Shown: positions 16,634 through 26,001, counted from the stretch's first letter. The stretch is 64,000 nucleotides of DNA from Oxalobacteraceae bacterium UBA6018 (GCA_002428015.1 DIZW01000024.1:129687-193686); one strand, 5' to 3'. The notes: generated from the sequence alone by a model not told the origin. Numbers and translations: made by a program.

Positions 16634-18136
16634 ATGCTCACTCCCTTCACCGGCAAGATGCCGCCCTCCTGGCGCGCCGCGCTGGCACTGTTTGCCCGCG
16701 CCGGCGTGTACCTCGGCGCCCTGTTCCTGCTGTTTCTGAGCTACTGGATCAACCGCTATTTTGGCAAGCCCGATATCGAGCAGATCCCCTACCACCTCAA
16801 TTTTGGCGTCGATGGTCTGACCACGGCCGACCCGGTGCTGGTGCACCGCTTCCTGCGCTGGTGCGTGCTGGCGCCGCTCGCGGTGCTGGCCTTGCTGGTG
16901 GTCGGCGAGCGCCGTCTGATCGCGCGCGCCGTCGCGCTGGGTGCACCGCGCCGCCTCGCCGGCCTGCTGGCGGGCTGGATGCCGCCGGCGCTGCTGGCCG
17001 GCGCGTTGGTGCACTGGGCGCTGCAGGTGTCGGCGCTGCAGTATCTGGAGTCCGGCTTCGGGCCCGATTATTTCGTCTCCTACTACCTGGCGCCGGAAAA
17101 GGTCACGCTGGTCGAGACGCATCCCAAGAACCTGGTGCTGATCTACGTCGAAAGCCTGGAGCAGTCCTACACCGAGGGCGACGTGTTCGGCAGGGACCTG
17201 CTGGCGCCGTTAACGCGCCTCGAAGCGAGTCATTTCGAGAGCTACGAACAGGTGCCTGGCACCGGCTGGACCATCGCCGCGATGGTGGCCACGCAATGCG
17301 GCGTGCCGCTTAAGCGCGTTTCCGTGTACGACATCAACGCGCAGGGCGAAAAGGTGCGCAGCTTCCTGCCCAACGCGACCTGCCTGTCCGATATCCTGGC
17401 CGCCCATGGCTACCGCAACGTGTTCATGGGCGGCGCGTCGACGACTTTCGCCGGCAAGGGGAAGTTCCTGCGCACGCATCACTACCAGGAAGTCTATGGC
17501 AAGGAGGAGTGGCTTGGCCAGGGCGTGGCCGCGAGCGACATGAACGGCTGGGGCCTGTATGACGACGATCTGTTCGGCAAGGCCAAGCTGAAGCTGCGCC
17601 AGCTGCAAGCGTCGAAACAGCGCTTCAACCTCACCCTGCTGACCGTGGACAGCCACGAACCGGAAGGGCATTTGTCGCGCGGCTGCGCGCGGCGCGGCTA
17701 CACCGGCTTCGACGGCGTGATCAGCTGCACCGCCCAGGACCTGGCCGGCTTCGTGCGCTTCGCCGAGGACAGCGGCTCGCTGGCGAACACGAACATCGTT
17801 ATCATCGGCGACCACCTGGCGCGCGTCAATCCGCTCTCGGACGCGCTGGCGATGGTGCCGCGCCGGACCATCTTCAACCGCTTCATCTCCGACCTCCCGC
17901 CACCCAAGAACCGCGAGCAGCTGGTGCACTTTGACCTGCTGCCGACGATCCTCGAGTTTAACGGCTTCACCGTGCCGGGCGGGCGGCTCGGGCTCGGCTA
18001 CAGCGGGTTCTACCCGCATCGCGCGCGTCCCCCTGCCGACCGCTTCGAGGAAATGCAGGCGTCGCTGATGAACCGCTCGGAAACCTATCTGGCGCTGTGG
18101 CGGCCCAGGCCCGCGCCGGCCACGCCTCATTCGTAG
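16634..18136 (+). CDS. OpgB/LtaS-like phosphoglycerol transferase (sulfatase fold)
   Basis: 500 residues: about four N-terminal membrane helices, then a periplasmic alkaline-phosphatase-superfamily domain. Metal and catalytic features are NLVLIYVESLEQSY, the catalytic Thr in PGTGWTIAAMVATQCGVPL (about 212), TVDSHEPEGH (about 338) and IIGDHLAR (about 390). The last two resemble OpgB (MdoB), which decorates periplasmic glucans with phosphoglycerol. A phosphoethanolamine-type use is less likely because the GTGWT segment is OpgB-like. It converges with macB and overlaps it by 10 bp. No strong Shine-Dalgarno. Confidence 0.75.
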   Translation: MLTPFTGKMPPSWRAALALFARAGVYLGALFLLFLSYWINRYFGKPDIEQIPYHLNFGVDGLTTADPVLVHRFLRWCVLAPLAVLALLVVGERRLIARAVALGAPRRLAGLLAGWMPPALLAGALVHWALQVSALQYLESGFGPDYFVSYYLAPEKVTLVETHPKNLVLIYVESLEQSYTEGDVFGRDLLAPLTRLEASHFESYEQVPGTGWTIAAMVATQCGVPLKRVSVYDINAQGEKVRSFLPNATCLSDILAAHGYRNVFMGGASTTFAGKGKFLRTHHYQEVYGKEEWLGQGVAASDMNGWGLYDDDLFGKAKLKLRQLQASKQRFNLTLLTVDSHEPEGHLSRGCARRGYTGFDGVISCTAQDLAGFVRFAEDSGSLANTNIVIIGDHLARVNPLSDALAMVPRRTIFNRFISDLPPPKNREQLVHFDLLPTILEFNGFTVPGGRLGLGYSGFYPHRARPPADRFEEMQASLMNRSETYLALWRPRPAPATPHS

Positions 18137-20397
18137 CGCAGCGCTTCGATCGGATTGAGACGGGCGGCCTTGCGCGCCGGGTAGTAGCCGAAGAAGATGC
18201 CGACCGCCGCCGAGAACAGGAAGCCGCCGCCGATGGCCGTCGCCGAGATGAAGGTCGGCCACTTGGCAAGCAGCGCGATGGCCTTGGTGACGGCGACCCC
18301 GGCGACAATGCCGGCGACGCCGCCCACGATGCTCAGCAGGACCGCCTCGGCCAGGAACTGCAGCAGCACGTGGGTGCGCTGCGCGCCGATAGCCATGCGC
18401 AGGCCGATTTCGCGGGTGCGCTCGGTCACCGACACCAGCAGAATGTTCATGATGCCGATGCCGCCCACCAGCAGCGAGATTGACGCCACCACCGCCAGCA
18501 GAGCCGCCATGACCTGGCTGCTGCCTTCGGCGGCGTCAGCGATCTGGCTCAGGTTGCGCACGTTGAAGTCGGGCGTGTCGTCCGGCTTGATGCGGTGGCG
18601 CCGGCTCAGGATGGCCTTGACCTCGGCGATGGCCTGCTGCACCTGGACTGGGGACGCGGCCTGCACGAAGATCTGGTTCACATAGCCGGTCAGGCGCGGC
18701 TTGACGCCGAACGGATTGGCCGACTGCGCGTACAGGTTGGTGCCGGCGGCGGCGGCCTGCTGGCTGGGCGCGGCCACGCCCAGCACGCGCCGCTCGGCGG
18801 TGGAGAACGGGATCATCACCAGGTCGTCCTGGTCTTGCCCCCACGGGGTCTGGCCTTTGGGCGCGTACACGCCGACCACGCGCAGCGGCACCCCGCGCAC
18901 GAGGATGGCGCTGCCGAGCGGATTTTCGTAGTCGTTGAACAGCTGGCGCCTCACCGTCTCGCCCAGCACCACCACCAGCGCGCCGCCGCGTTCGTCGTCC
19001 AGGCTCAGCGCGCGCCCTTCGCTCACGCGCCAGTTGGTGATCGGCGGATAGCTGGCGGTGACGCCCTGGATACTGGTGTTCCAGTTTCGCTCGGCGTATT
19101 GCACCTGCCCGGACTGGCGGATCAGGTAGCTGACCAGGCCGACGTCGCCGGCCTCGCGCCGGATCGCGTCGGCGTCGGCCACGGTCAGCGTGGAGGCGCT
19201 GCCGAAGCCGGAGCGCACCCCGCCCAAGTTGGTCGCACCGGGCACGACCACGAACAGGTTGGTGCCCAGGCTTTCGATCTGCTTGCGCACGGCGTCGTTG
19301 GCGCCTTGGCCGACCGCCACCATCGCAATGAGCGCCGCCACGCCGATGAACACGCCCAGCATGGTCAGCGCCGAGCGCATCTTGTTGCGCACCAGCGCCT
19401 GGGCGGCGGCCGCGGCGATCATGCGCGCCAGCGCCCAGGCCGAGGTGGCGCGAGGGCCGGCCGCGCGCGCGGGCAGGTCTGCGCGCGCGCGGGGGGATTC
19501 CGGCGAAGCTGTAGCCGCACCCGCCGCTGCCGCTGCTGGCGCTGCCGCTTGCCCCGGTGCTGTCGCTGGCGCTGCTGCTGCCGGTGTTAGTCCTGGCGGG
19601 TTCGCGGTGGCGGCCATGGTCGGATTCGATATTGGCGCCGTCGTCAGAGTCGCAGGCGGGGCCGATGCCGGTGCAGCGCTCACCGGCGCGCGCGCAGGAT
19701 TTGGCTGGTCGGACGCGATGCGCCCGTCTCGCATGGTGATCACGCGCCCGGTGTAGTCGGCGATGTCGCGCTCGTGGGTGACCACGACGATCGTCACGCC
19801 CTGTTCGCGGTTCAGGCGCACCAGGGTTTCCATGATCTCGTGCGAGGTGCGCGTGTCGAGATTGCCGGTCGGCTCGTCGGCCAGCAGCACGCTGGGCTGG
19901 TTGATGAGCGCGCGTGCGATCGCCACGCGCTGCTGCTGGCCGCCGGACAACTGGGCCGGAGTGTTGGCCTCGCACGCGGACAGACCGAGCAGTGCCAGCG
20001 CGGCGCGCGCCCGGCGCAGCCGCTCGGGCGCGCGGTGGGCCGCGTCCGGCGCATAGAACAGCGGCAGGGCGATGTTCTCCACGGCGCTGGTGCGCGCCAG
20101 CAGGTTGAAGCTCTGGAACACGAAGCCGATGCGCTCGCTGCGGATGCGCGCCAGCGCCGGCTCGGGCAGCTGCGACACGTCCATGCCGTCGAACAGATAC
20201 TGGCCGCTGGTGGGCCGGTCCAGACAGCCCAGCACCGCCATCAGGGTCGACTTGCCCGAGCCGGACGAGCCCATGATGGCGACGAATTCGCCGTGCGCGA
20301 TGGTCAGGCTGACGCCGTCGAGCGCATGCACGTCGGTCGCGCCAACGTGGTAGGTGCGGCGCAGCGCGCGCACGTCGATGACGAACTGGGCGTCCAT
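18127..20397 (-). CDS. macB: MacB-type ABC exporter (ATPase-permease fusion)
   Basis: 756 residues. The N-terminal ATPase has Walker A GSSGSGKST (43-51), signature LSGGQQQRVAIARAL and Walker B VLLADEPTGNLDT. A linker of about 90 residues almost entirely of Ala, Pro and Thr (about 235-325) leads to the four-TM MacB core with the large periplasmic domain and the FtsX-like C-terminus (GGIGIMNILLVSVTERTREIGLRMAIGA). With MacA and an outer-membrane factor it moves substrates (peptides, macrolides, toxins or lipids) out of the periplasm. The linker makes it about 100 residues longer than typical MacB. The start overlaps the macA stop by one base (TGATG). Confidence 0.9.
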   Translation of the reverse strand: MDAQFVIDVRALRRTYHVGATDVHALDGVSLTIAHGEFVAIMGSSGSGKSTLMAVLGCLDRPTSGQYLFDGMDVSQLPEPALARIRSERIGFVFQSFNLLARTSAVENIALPLFYAPDAAHRAPERLRRARAALALLGLSACEANTPAQLSGGQQQRVAIARALINQPSVLLADEPTGNLDTRTSHEIMETLVRLNREQGVTIVVVTHERDIADYTGRVITMRDGRIASDQPNPARAPVSAAPASAPPATLTTAPISNPTMAATANPPGLTPAAAAPATAPGQAAAPAAAAAGAATASPESPRARADLPARAAGPRATSAWALARMIAAAAAQALVRNKMRSALTMLGVFIGVAALIAMVAVGQGANDAVRKQIESLGTNLFVVVPGATNLGGVRSGFGSASTLTVADADAIRREAGDVGLVSYLIRQSGQVQYAERNWNTSIQGVTASYPPITNWRVSEGRALSLDDERGGALVVVLGETVRRQLFNDYENPLGSAILVRGVPLRVVGVYAPKGQTPWGQDQDDLVMIPFSTAERRVLGVAAPSQQAAAAGTNLYAQSANPFGVKPRLTGYVNQIFVQAASPVQVQQAIAEVKAILSRRHRIKPDDTPDFNVRNLSQIADAAEGSSQVMAALLAVVASISLLVGGIGIMNILLVSVTERTREIGLRMAIGAQRTHVLLQFLAEAVLLSIVGGVAGIVAGVAVTKAIALLAKWPTFISATAIGGGFLFSAAVGIFFGYYPARKAARLNPIEALRYE

Positions 20398-21629
20398 CAG
20401 CGCATCAACCTGGGGACGGTGGCGGTGTCCGCACGGGGCGTGGCGGCGCGCGCACGCTCGCCCGCGCCGCTTTCGGACACCACCACCGGGTCGCCGGCGT
20501 GTACTGGCCCGGCGCGAATTTCGGCGTAGTTGTCGTCCTCGAGGCCAAGCGTGACCGGGACCCTGCGTGGCTGCCCGTCGCGCAGAATCCACAGCGCGCC
20601 ACCGGGCGTCGCCGCGCGCTGGCCCGCGGTGCCCGCGGGTGCGTAGCGCAGCGCAACGGCCGGGACCCGCAGCACCCCGTCGTGGCGCTCGGTGACGATG
20701 CGCGCCGACGCGGTCATGCCGGGCATCAGCAAGCCGCTGCTGTTGTCCACGCTGATCACCACATCGTAGGTGATGACGTTCTGCACTGTCTGCGGCGCCT
20801 GGCGCACCTGGACCACGCGCCCGCCGAAGGTTCGGTTGGGAAAGGCCTCGACGGTGAAGCTGGCGCTGTTGCCGACAGCCACGCGGCCGATGTCGGATTC
20901 GCTGACATTGGCGTCCACCTGCATCTTGGTCAGGTCGGTGGCGATCAGGAACAGGGTCGGGGTCTGGAAGCTGGCCGCCACCGTCTGGCCCTGGGTCACG
21001 TTGCGCGACACCACGGTGCCGTCCACCGGCGAGACGATGCGTGTGTAGCCGAGGTTGATCCGGGCCGCGTTCAGGGCCGCCTGGCGCTGGGCGATCGTGG
21101 CGCGGTCGAGCGCCAGCTGGCTGCTGGCCTGGTCGTAGGCATTGCGGGCGGTGTCGACTGCCTGCTGGGCGACGAAATGGCGGCGCAGCAGGTCGGCGTT
21201 GCGCTGGTACATCTGGCGCGTATATTCCAGGTTGGTACGGTCCTTCTGCAGCTGCGCCTCGGCGTTGGCCAGGTTGGCGCTCTCCTGGTCCACCACGCTC
21301 TGGTAGGGGCGCGCGTCGAGCCGGGCGCACAACTGGCCGGCACGCGCGCGCGTGTTGAAGTCGCACGACAGGGTCTGGATCACCCCCGACACATAGGTGC
21401 CGACCTGGATCGTGTTGACCGGGTTGACCGTACCGCTGGCGATCACCGTCGGCGCCACGGTGCCGATGTCAGCCGTTGCCGTCACGTACTGGCGCGCAGG
21501 CGCCTTGCGCGCGCGCGCCGCCAGCACCAACGCCAGCGCGATGAGCACGGCGAGCACGGCAAGCCAGCGTAAGGCAATAGGCAAGCGGGGCAGGGGCATA
21601 AGCATGCGGGCCACGAGGTAAGCTGCCAT
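20397..21629 (-). CDS. macA: MacA-type periplasmic adaptor
   Basis: 410 residues. One N-terminal membrane anchor (about 18-38), a lipoyl/barrel-sandwich domain (GTVNPVNTIQVGTYVSGVI), an alpha-hairpin coiled coil (about 105-190), a second lipoyl half (GYTRIVSPVDGTVVSRNVTQGQTV), a beta-barrel and a membrane-proximal domain. It bridges MacB to a TolC-like channel; none is encoded in this window. The start is uncertain: Met1, Met9 and Met11 are all possible and none has a good ribosome-binding site. Confidence 0.88.
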   Translation of the reverse strand: MAAYLVARMLMPLPRLPIALRWLAVLAVLIALALVLAARARKAPARQYVTATADIGTVAPTVIASGTVNPVNTIQVGTYVSGVIQTLSCDFNTRARAGQLCARLDARPYQSVVDQESANLANAEAQLQKDRTNLEYTRQMYQRNADLLRRHFVAQQAVDTARNAYDQASSQLALDRATIAQRQAALNAARINLGYTRIVSPVDGTVVSRNVTQGQTVAASFQTPTLFLIATDLTKMQVDANVSESDIGRVAVGNSASFTVEAFPNRTFGGRVVQVRQAPQTVQNVITYDVVISVDNSSGLLMPGMTASARIVTERHDGVLRVPAVALRYAPAGTAGQRAATPGGALWILRDGQPRRVPVTLGLEDDNYAEIRAGPVHAGDPVVVSESGAGERARAATPRADTATVPRLMR

Positions 21630-21780
21630 TTTTTTGCACGCGGGCGTGGCCTAGTTTGATCCAGCGTAAAGGTGCGCAGGCGCGCGATCACGCGCGCCAC
21701 CATCGCGCGCCGGCTTCTATAATGGATCGCACCGATGACCGCGCCAACCTGCGCGGCACGCCTGTGCACGGGAGCTCGCC

Positions 21781-22530
21781 ATGATCTTCAGGCAGTTGCA
21801 CGAACCGCTATCGAACACCTACACCTATCTGCTCGGGTGCGAGCGCACGGGGCAGGCGCTGCTGATCGACCCTGTGCTCGTGTCGATGGAACGTGACCTG
21901 GCCGAGCTGCGCATGCTTGGCTTGCGGCTGGCCTTTACGGTCGACACCCACATCCATGCCGACCACATCACGGCCGCGCTGGAACTCAAGCAGGTGGTGG
22001 GCAGCAAGATCGCCATGCCGGCGCTCGACCGGCCGGCATGCGCCGACATCGGGCTCGACGAAGGCGCGCCCCTGCTCATGGGAGATGTTGAACTGCAAGG
22101 CCTGCATACGCCCGGCCATACCCCGGGCCACTTCGCCTATCTATGCCACGACCGTCTGTTCACGGGTGACGCGCTGCTCATCGATGGGTGCGGGCGCACC
22201 GATTTCCAGAACGGCGACGCCGAGGCCCTGTACCACAGTGTGCGCGACAAGCTGTTCACCCTGCCGCAGGACGTGCTCGTCTATCCAGGGCATGACTACC
22301 AGGGGCGGCGGGTCTCCTCGATCTCCCAGGAACGCGCGCGCAATCCGCGCCTGGGCGATGCGCACACGCTGGAGGAGTTCAAGGGCATCATGGCGGGGCT
22401 CAATTTGCCTTACCCTACCTTCATCGACTACGCCGTGCCGGGCAACCGCCAGTGCGGCGTCTGTCCACCGGACGTGCCGGCCAACCTGGAGCGCTACTGC
22501 CAGCAAATGTCGTCGAGCCAGCAAGGGTGA
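21781..22530 (+). CDS. ETHE1-like persulfide dioxygenase (MBL fold)
   Basis: 249 residues. Metal site THIHADH (His57, His59, Asp61, His62), His113 (TPGHTPGH), Asp130 (FTGDALLI) and His171 (YPGHDY). The C-terminal SSISQERARNPRLG and Pro-rich CGVCPPDVP end are typical of ETHE1, an Fe(II) enzyme oxidising glutathione persulfide to sulfite in sulfide detoxification. It is monocistronic: a good -10 TATAAT at 21718-21723 and GGGAG before the ATG. Glyoxalase II is the alternative, but the one-iron ETHE1 pattern fits better. Confidence 0.85.
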   Translation: MIFRQLHEPLSNTYTYLLGCERTGQALLIDPVLVSMERDLAELRMLGLRLAFTVDTHIHADHITAALELKQVVGSKIAMPALDRPACADIGLDEGAPLLMGDVELQGLHTPGHTPGHFAYLCHDRLFTGDALLIDGCGRTDFQNGDAEALYHSVRDKLFTLPQDVLVYPGHDYQGRRVSSISQERARNPRLGDAHTLEEFKGIMAGLNLPYPTFIDYAVPGNRQCGVCPPDVPANLERYCQQMSSSQQG

Positions 22531-22676
22531 GGGCGCGCCAGCTGGTATGACAGTGGCGCAGCGGCTCGCAATGCGCGGTAGGCAGGCGGCGAAGCGCGTA
22601 TTCGCGTTCGGCACTGCGCGAATCTGCGCGTTGTTCAAACGAGCGCCCTGTCGATCATGATTGCAAACCCCGAGGC

Positions 22677-22829
22677 CATCCAACGGCCTTAAAGCGAGGG
22701 TAACGATGCTTGCTTGTGCGCGCTCGGGAGGCGCGGCTGCCACGTACGATGGCAAGCCTGGCGGCACCCAGCGGCCTCAGACGAGGGTGACGACGCTCGC
22801 GTGCGCGCGCTCGGCCGGCGCGGGTGCCA
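22677..22829. repeat. Duplicated 3-prime end of the GGDEF gene
   Basis: Bases 22695-22742 and 22782-22829 form a direct repeat of 48 bp with about eight mismatches, and similarity extends some 15 bp upstream of each copy. The right copy encodes the C-terminus (AERAHASVVTLV-stop) of the gene on the minus strand; the left copy, after the stop, would read PERAQASIVTLA. It is a decayed tandem duplication of the gene end. Nothing else is seen in 22531-22776. Confidence 0.6.
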
Positions 22830-23340
22830 TGCGCCGCTCGAGCGCGCGGTTGGTTTCCTTGAGCAGCTGGCGCGGCTCGTCGTCCAGCGCGCGCACGGCA
22901 AAGCGCACGCTTACCGGAATGGCTTCCTTATGCTCGAACGACGTGATGCGCAGATCGGCCACCGCGCGCGTGAGTTGCTCGGCGAGCGCGCGCGCCGTGT
23001 CCAGGTCGGTGGCCGGCAACAGCGCGCCGAAGCGGTCGCCCGCGTAGCGGCACAGGCTGTCGCGCTGGCGCAGGGTTTGGCGCAGCGCGACCGTAACGGC
23101 CTGCAGCACACGGTCGCCGTCGCGCTGGCCGTGGATGCGGTTCACCATGTGGAACCCGTTGATGTCGAGCATCAACAGCACGCCGTCGCGCTTGCCTTGG
23201 TTCTCGTGCTGGCGCAATTGTTCGCGCAGGGAGTCGGCGTCGCCCACGGGAGGCGGCGTGGGACGTCCAGCGGCACTGCGGCGCAGGCGCGCCAGCAGGG
23301 GCGTTAGAAAAGCGGGCAAGACAAGGCGGGAAGAAGACAT
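22777..23340 (-). CDS. GGDEF-like protein with degenerate active site
   Basis: 187 residues. The body aligns with GGDEF domains (LMLDINGFHMVNRIHGQRDGDRVLQAV, then LCRYAGDRFGALLPATD), but the signature is AGDRF instead of GGDEF/GGEEF, so cyclase activity is unlikely. It may bind GTP or c-di-GMP, or act through protein contacts. The N-terminal 40 residues contain no recognised sensor and only a short hydrophobic stretch. Weak ribosome-binding site. Monocistronic. Confidence 0.7.
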   Translation of the reverse strand: MSSSRLVLPAFLTPLLARLRRSAAGRPTPPPVGDADSLREQLRQHENQGKRDGVLLMLDINGFHMVNRIHGQRDGDRVLQAVTVALRQTLRQRDSLCRYAGDRFGALLPATDLDTARALAEQLTRAVADLRITSFEHKEAIPVSVRFAVRALDDEPRQLLKETNRALERRMAPAPAERAHASVVTLV

Positions 23341-23430
23341 GGCGAAATCGGTTGAGGTTGATGCGATCCGATGGTAACGGTGCCCCGTGACAGGCCGATG
23401 ACAAGCGGCCAGCTGGCATAAATGATGCCG

Positions 23431-23459
23431 CTGAAAAATACATCACGATGTGATATATT
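23431..23459 (+). promoter_or_regulatory. Promoter with MarR-type operator
   Basis: -35-like CTGAAA (23431-23436), 17-bp spacer, -10 TATATT (23454-23459). The spacer contains a perfect inverted repeat ATCAC-GAT-GTGAT (23442-23454) that touches the -10. This is where a repressor would sit, so autorepression by the MarR protein encoded downstream is likely. Confidence 0.55.
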
Positions 23460-23486
23460 CCGTTCTTTCATTTTTTTGGCACCGCC

Positions 23487-23927
23487 ATGACCAGCCCGCG
23501 CAAGGCCCTGCCGTCGCTCACCAAAGACGACTTTCGTACCCTGTCGGAGTTCCGTTACCAGATGCGGCGTTTCGAGCGCTTTTCCGAAAACGCCGTGCAG
23601 GCCGAAGGCATCACGCCGCTCCAGTACCTGTTGTTATTACACGTCAAAGGCTATCCGGAGCGCGACTGGGCCACGGTCGGCGAACTGGCCGAACGCCTGC
23701 AAGCGAAGCCGCACGGCGTGGTCGCGCTCATTTCGCGCTGCGAGAGCGCCGGGCTGGTCGAGCGGCGCGTGAGCAGCGTGGACCGGCGCCGCGTCGAGAT
23801 CCACCTGCGCCAAGCCGGCGTGGCGATCCTGGCCAAGCTGGCCGAAATGCACCGCAGCGAGCTGCTGTCGCTCGCCGACGTCTTTAGCGTTCCCCAACTT
23901 CACCCGAAAGCTTCTCATGAGTCTTAA
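23487..23927 (+). CDS. MarR-family transcriptional regulator
   Basis: 146 residues with a winged helix (WATVGELAERLQAKPHGVVALISRCESAGLVERRVSSVDRRRVEIHL) flanked by dimerisation helices. It overlaps the ClC channel gene by 11 bp, so the two are one operon. The palindrome in its promoter suggests autoregulation. No redox Cys pair is seen; the inducer is unknown. Confidence 0.85.
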   Translation: MTSPRKALPSLTKDDFRTLSEFRYQMRRFERFSENAVQAEGITPLQYLLLLHVKGYPERDWATVGELAERLQAKPHGVVALISRCESAGLVERRVSSVDRRRVEIHLRQAGVAILAKLAEMHRSELLSLADVFSVPQLHPKASHES

Positions 23928-25695
23928 CGATACCCGGCGCGACTTCGACAGCAATTCGCGCCTGATCCTGCTGGCCAGCCTGGCCGCCGTCATCGGCGCG
24001 CTCAGCACCGTGACCGCCGACCTGCTGCTGCACCTGATCCGCCTGTTCACCAATCTGTTCTTCTTCCAGACCTGGTCGACGGCCCAGACCTCGCCTGCCG
24101 CCAACACCCTGGGCGCCTGGGTGATCGCGGTGCCCGTCATCGGCGGCCTGGTGATCGGCCTGATCGCGCGCTTCGGCTCGGAACAGATCCGCGGCCATGG
24201 CATTCCCGAGGCGATCGAAGCGATCCTGTTCAAGAAGAGCACGATGTCGCCCAAGGTGGCCCTGCTCAAGCCGCTCGCCTCCGGCATCGCCATCGGCAGC
24301 GGCGGTCCGTTCGGCGCCGAAGGTCCGATCATCATGACCGGCGGCGCGGTCGGCTCGCTGGTGGCCCAGCACGTGCACATGACCGGCGCCGAGCGGAAAG
24401 CCCTGCTCGTGGCCGGCGCCGTGGCCGGCATGACGGCGGTGTTCGGCACCCCCATCGCCGGGGTCCTGCTGGCGGTCGAACTGCTGCTGTTCGAACTGCG
24501 CCCGCGCAGCCTGGCCCCGGTGGCCGTCGCCTGCGCGGTGGCCGGCTTTCTGCGTCCGCTGCTGATCGATAGCGGCCCACTGTTCCCCCTGGTGACCCCG
24601 GTGTTGCCGCCCTCCGCGCTGGTTTCCTGCCTGATCGCCGGTGTGCTGTGCGGCATGCTGTCGTGGGCCTTGTCGACCTCGCTGTACCGCATCGAAGACG
24701 CCTTCCACAAGCTGCCGATGCACTGGATGTGGTGGCCGGCGATCGGCGCGCTGGCCGTCGGCATTGGCGGCTACCTGCAGCCGCGCGCGCTCGGCGTCGG
24801 CTACGACGTGATCGGCGACCTGCTCAACAACCACCTCGCGGCCAGCGCGCTGCTCGGTCTGCTGCTGGTCAAAGCCATCATCTGGCTGATCGCGCTCGGC
24901 TCCGGCACCTCCGGCGGCGTGCTCGCGCCGCTGCTGATGCTCGGCGCCGGCCTGGGCGCGCTGCTCGGACCCTACCTGCCCGGTGGTGCCCCCGCCGTCT
25001 GGCCGCTCGTGTTCATGGCGGCCACCTTGGGCGGCATGATGCGCGCCCCCGTGATGGCCGTGGTGTTCGCGTTCGAGCTCACCCACGACGCCAACTGCCT
25101 GCTGCCCGTGCTGGCCGCCTCCACCGTGGCCTACGGCTTCACCATCATCACGATGCACCGCTCCATCCTCACCGAAAAGATCGCCCGCCGCGGCAAGCAC
25201 ATCTACCGCGAGTACGGCATTGACCCGCTCGAACGCCACAGCGTGACCGAAGTGATGACGGCCGATCCGCACAGCATCGACGCGCGCGCCCCGCTGGCGC
25301 AAGTGCTCGAAAGCCACTTCAACACCACCCAACGCCACCGCGCCTTCCCCGTCACCCGCGACGGCGCATTGATCGGCATGCTGGACCGCCCCGCCCTGAA
25401 CGCCGCGCGCGCCGACGCCGTGCTGGTCGAGGACTTGTTCGGCGTGAATGTCCCGATTTTCGCCCTCGGCGGCGAAACCTGCCGCTCGCTCGCCACCCGG
25501 CTCGCGGTGCACCAGCTCGAACGGCTTCCGGTGGTCAGTGACTCCCAGTCGCGGCGGCTGATCGGCATCGTCAGCCGCAGCGACCTGGTCAAGCCCGCGC
25601 TCGACCTCCATGCGGACGAGCTCGAGCGCGAGACCCTGCGCCGCGTGTGGCCGCTCGGTCCCGGCCAGCAAGGCGTACGGGGCGAGTCCGAGTAA
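23917..25695 (+). CDS. ClC-family chloride channel/transporter with CBS pair
   Basis: 592 residues. ClC core with the ion-path motifs GSGGPFGAEGPI (gating-type Glu present), GMTAVFGTPIAGVLLAVELL and GSGTSGGVLAP. The cytoplasmic C-terminus holds two CBS domains (about 440-560; VTEVMTADPHSIDARAPL and LPVVSDSQSRRLIGIVSRSDL), often adenine-nucleotide binding. Integral inner-membrane protein, probably for anion homeostasis or acid stress. Whether it is a channel or an H+/Cl- exchanger cannot be decided here. Confidence 0.9.
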   Translation: MSLNDTRRDFDSNSRLILLASLAAVIGALSTVTADLLLHLIRLFTNLFFFQTWSTAQTSPAANTLGAWVIAVPVIGGLVIGLIARFGSEQIRGHGIPEAIEAILFKKSTMSPKVALLKPLASGIAIGSGGPFGAEGPIIMTGGAVGSLVAQHVHMTGAERKALLVAGAVAGMTAVFGTPIAGVLLAVELLLFELRPRSLAPVAVACAVAGFLRPLLIDSGPLFPLVTPVLPPSALVSCLIAGVLCGMLSWALSTSLYRIEDAFHKLPMHWMWWPAIGALAVGIGGYLQPRALGVGYDVIGDLLNNHLAASALLGLLLVKAIIWLIALGSGTSGGVLAPLLMLGAGLGALLGPYLPGGAPAVWPLVFMAATLGGMMRAPVMAVVFAFELTHDANCLLPVLAASTVAYGFTIITMHRSILTEKIARRGKHIYREYGIDPLERHSVTEVMTADPHSIDARAPLAQVLESHFNTTQRHRAFPVTRDGALIGMLDRPALNAARADAVLVEDLFGVNVPIFALGGETCRSLATRLAVHQLERLPVVSDSQSRRLIGIVSRSDLVKPALDLHADELERETLRRVWPLGPGQQGVRGESE

Positions 25696-25740
25696 ACAAC
25701 AAGGGCGCCACAGAAGCGGTGCTAACCGATATCCCAACAC

Positions 25741-25928
25741 CACCTCGGCGGTATCGAGCGCAAATGGCTTCGGGGTCGGAGGCGACATTCGGACACGGCC
25801 TCGGCTGTATCGACCGGAGAGGGCTTCGGGGTCGGAGGCGACATTTGGACACGGCCTCGGCTGTATCGATCGGAGAGGGCATCGCGTCTACTGTTCGGCT
25901 CGTGTCCGGATGTCGCCTCCGACCCCGA
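25741..25928. repeat. 56-bp tandem repeat with an inverted partial copy
   Basis: Two near-identical 56-bp copies lie at 25766-25821 and 25822-25877, preceded by a partial copy (25741-25765). A 27-base inverted copy of the unit start follows at 25902-25928 with one mismatch to copy 1. The shared core is TCGGGGTCGGAGGCGACAT. The inverted pieces could form a long hairpin. It fills most of the 380-bp gap between the ClC gene and the aldo/keto reductase. Confidence 0.75.
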
Positions 25929-26001
25929 TGAAATAGCGTCGCGCGCCGCCGCCCCCGGTGGAAATATGGCGGCGGTGCGGCAGCGGCGTGGAATCTGCAC
26001 T

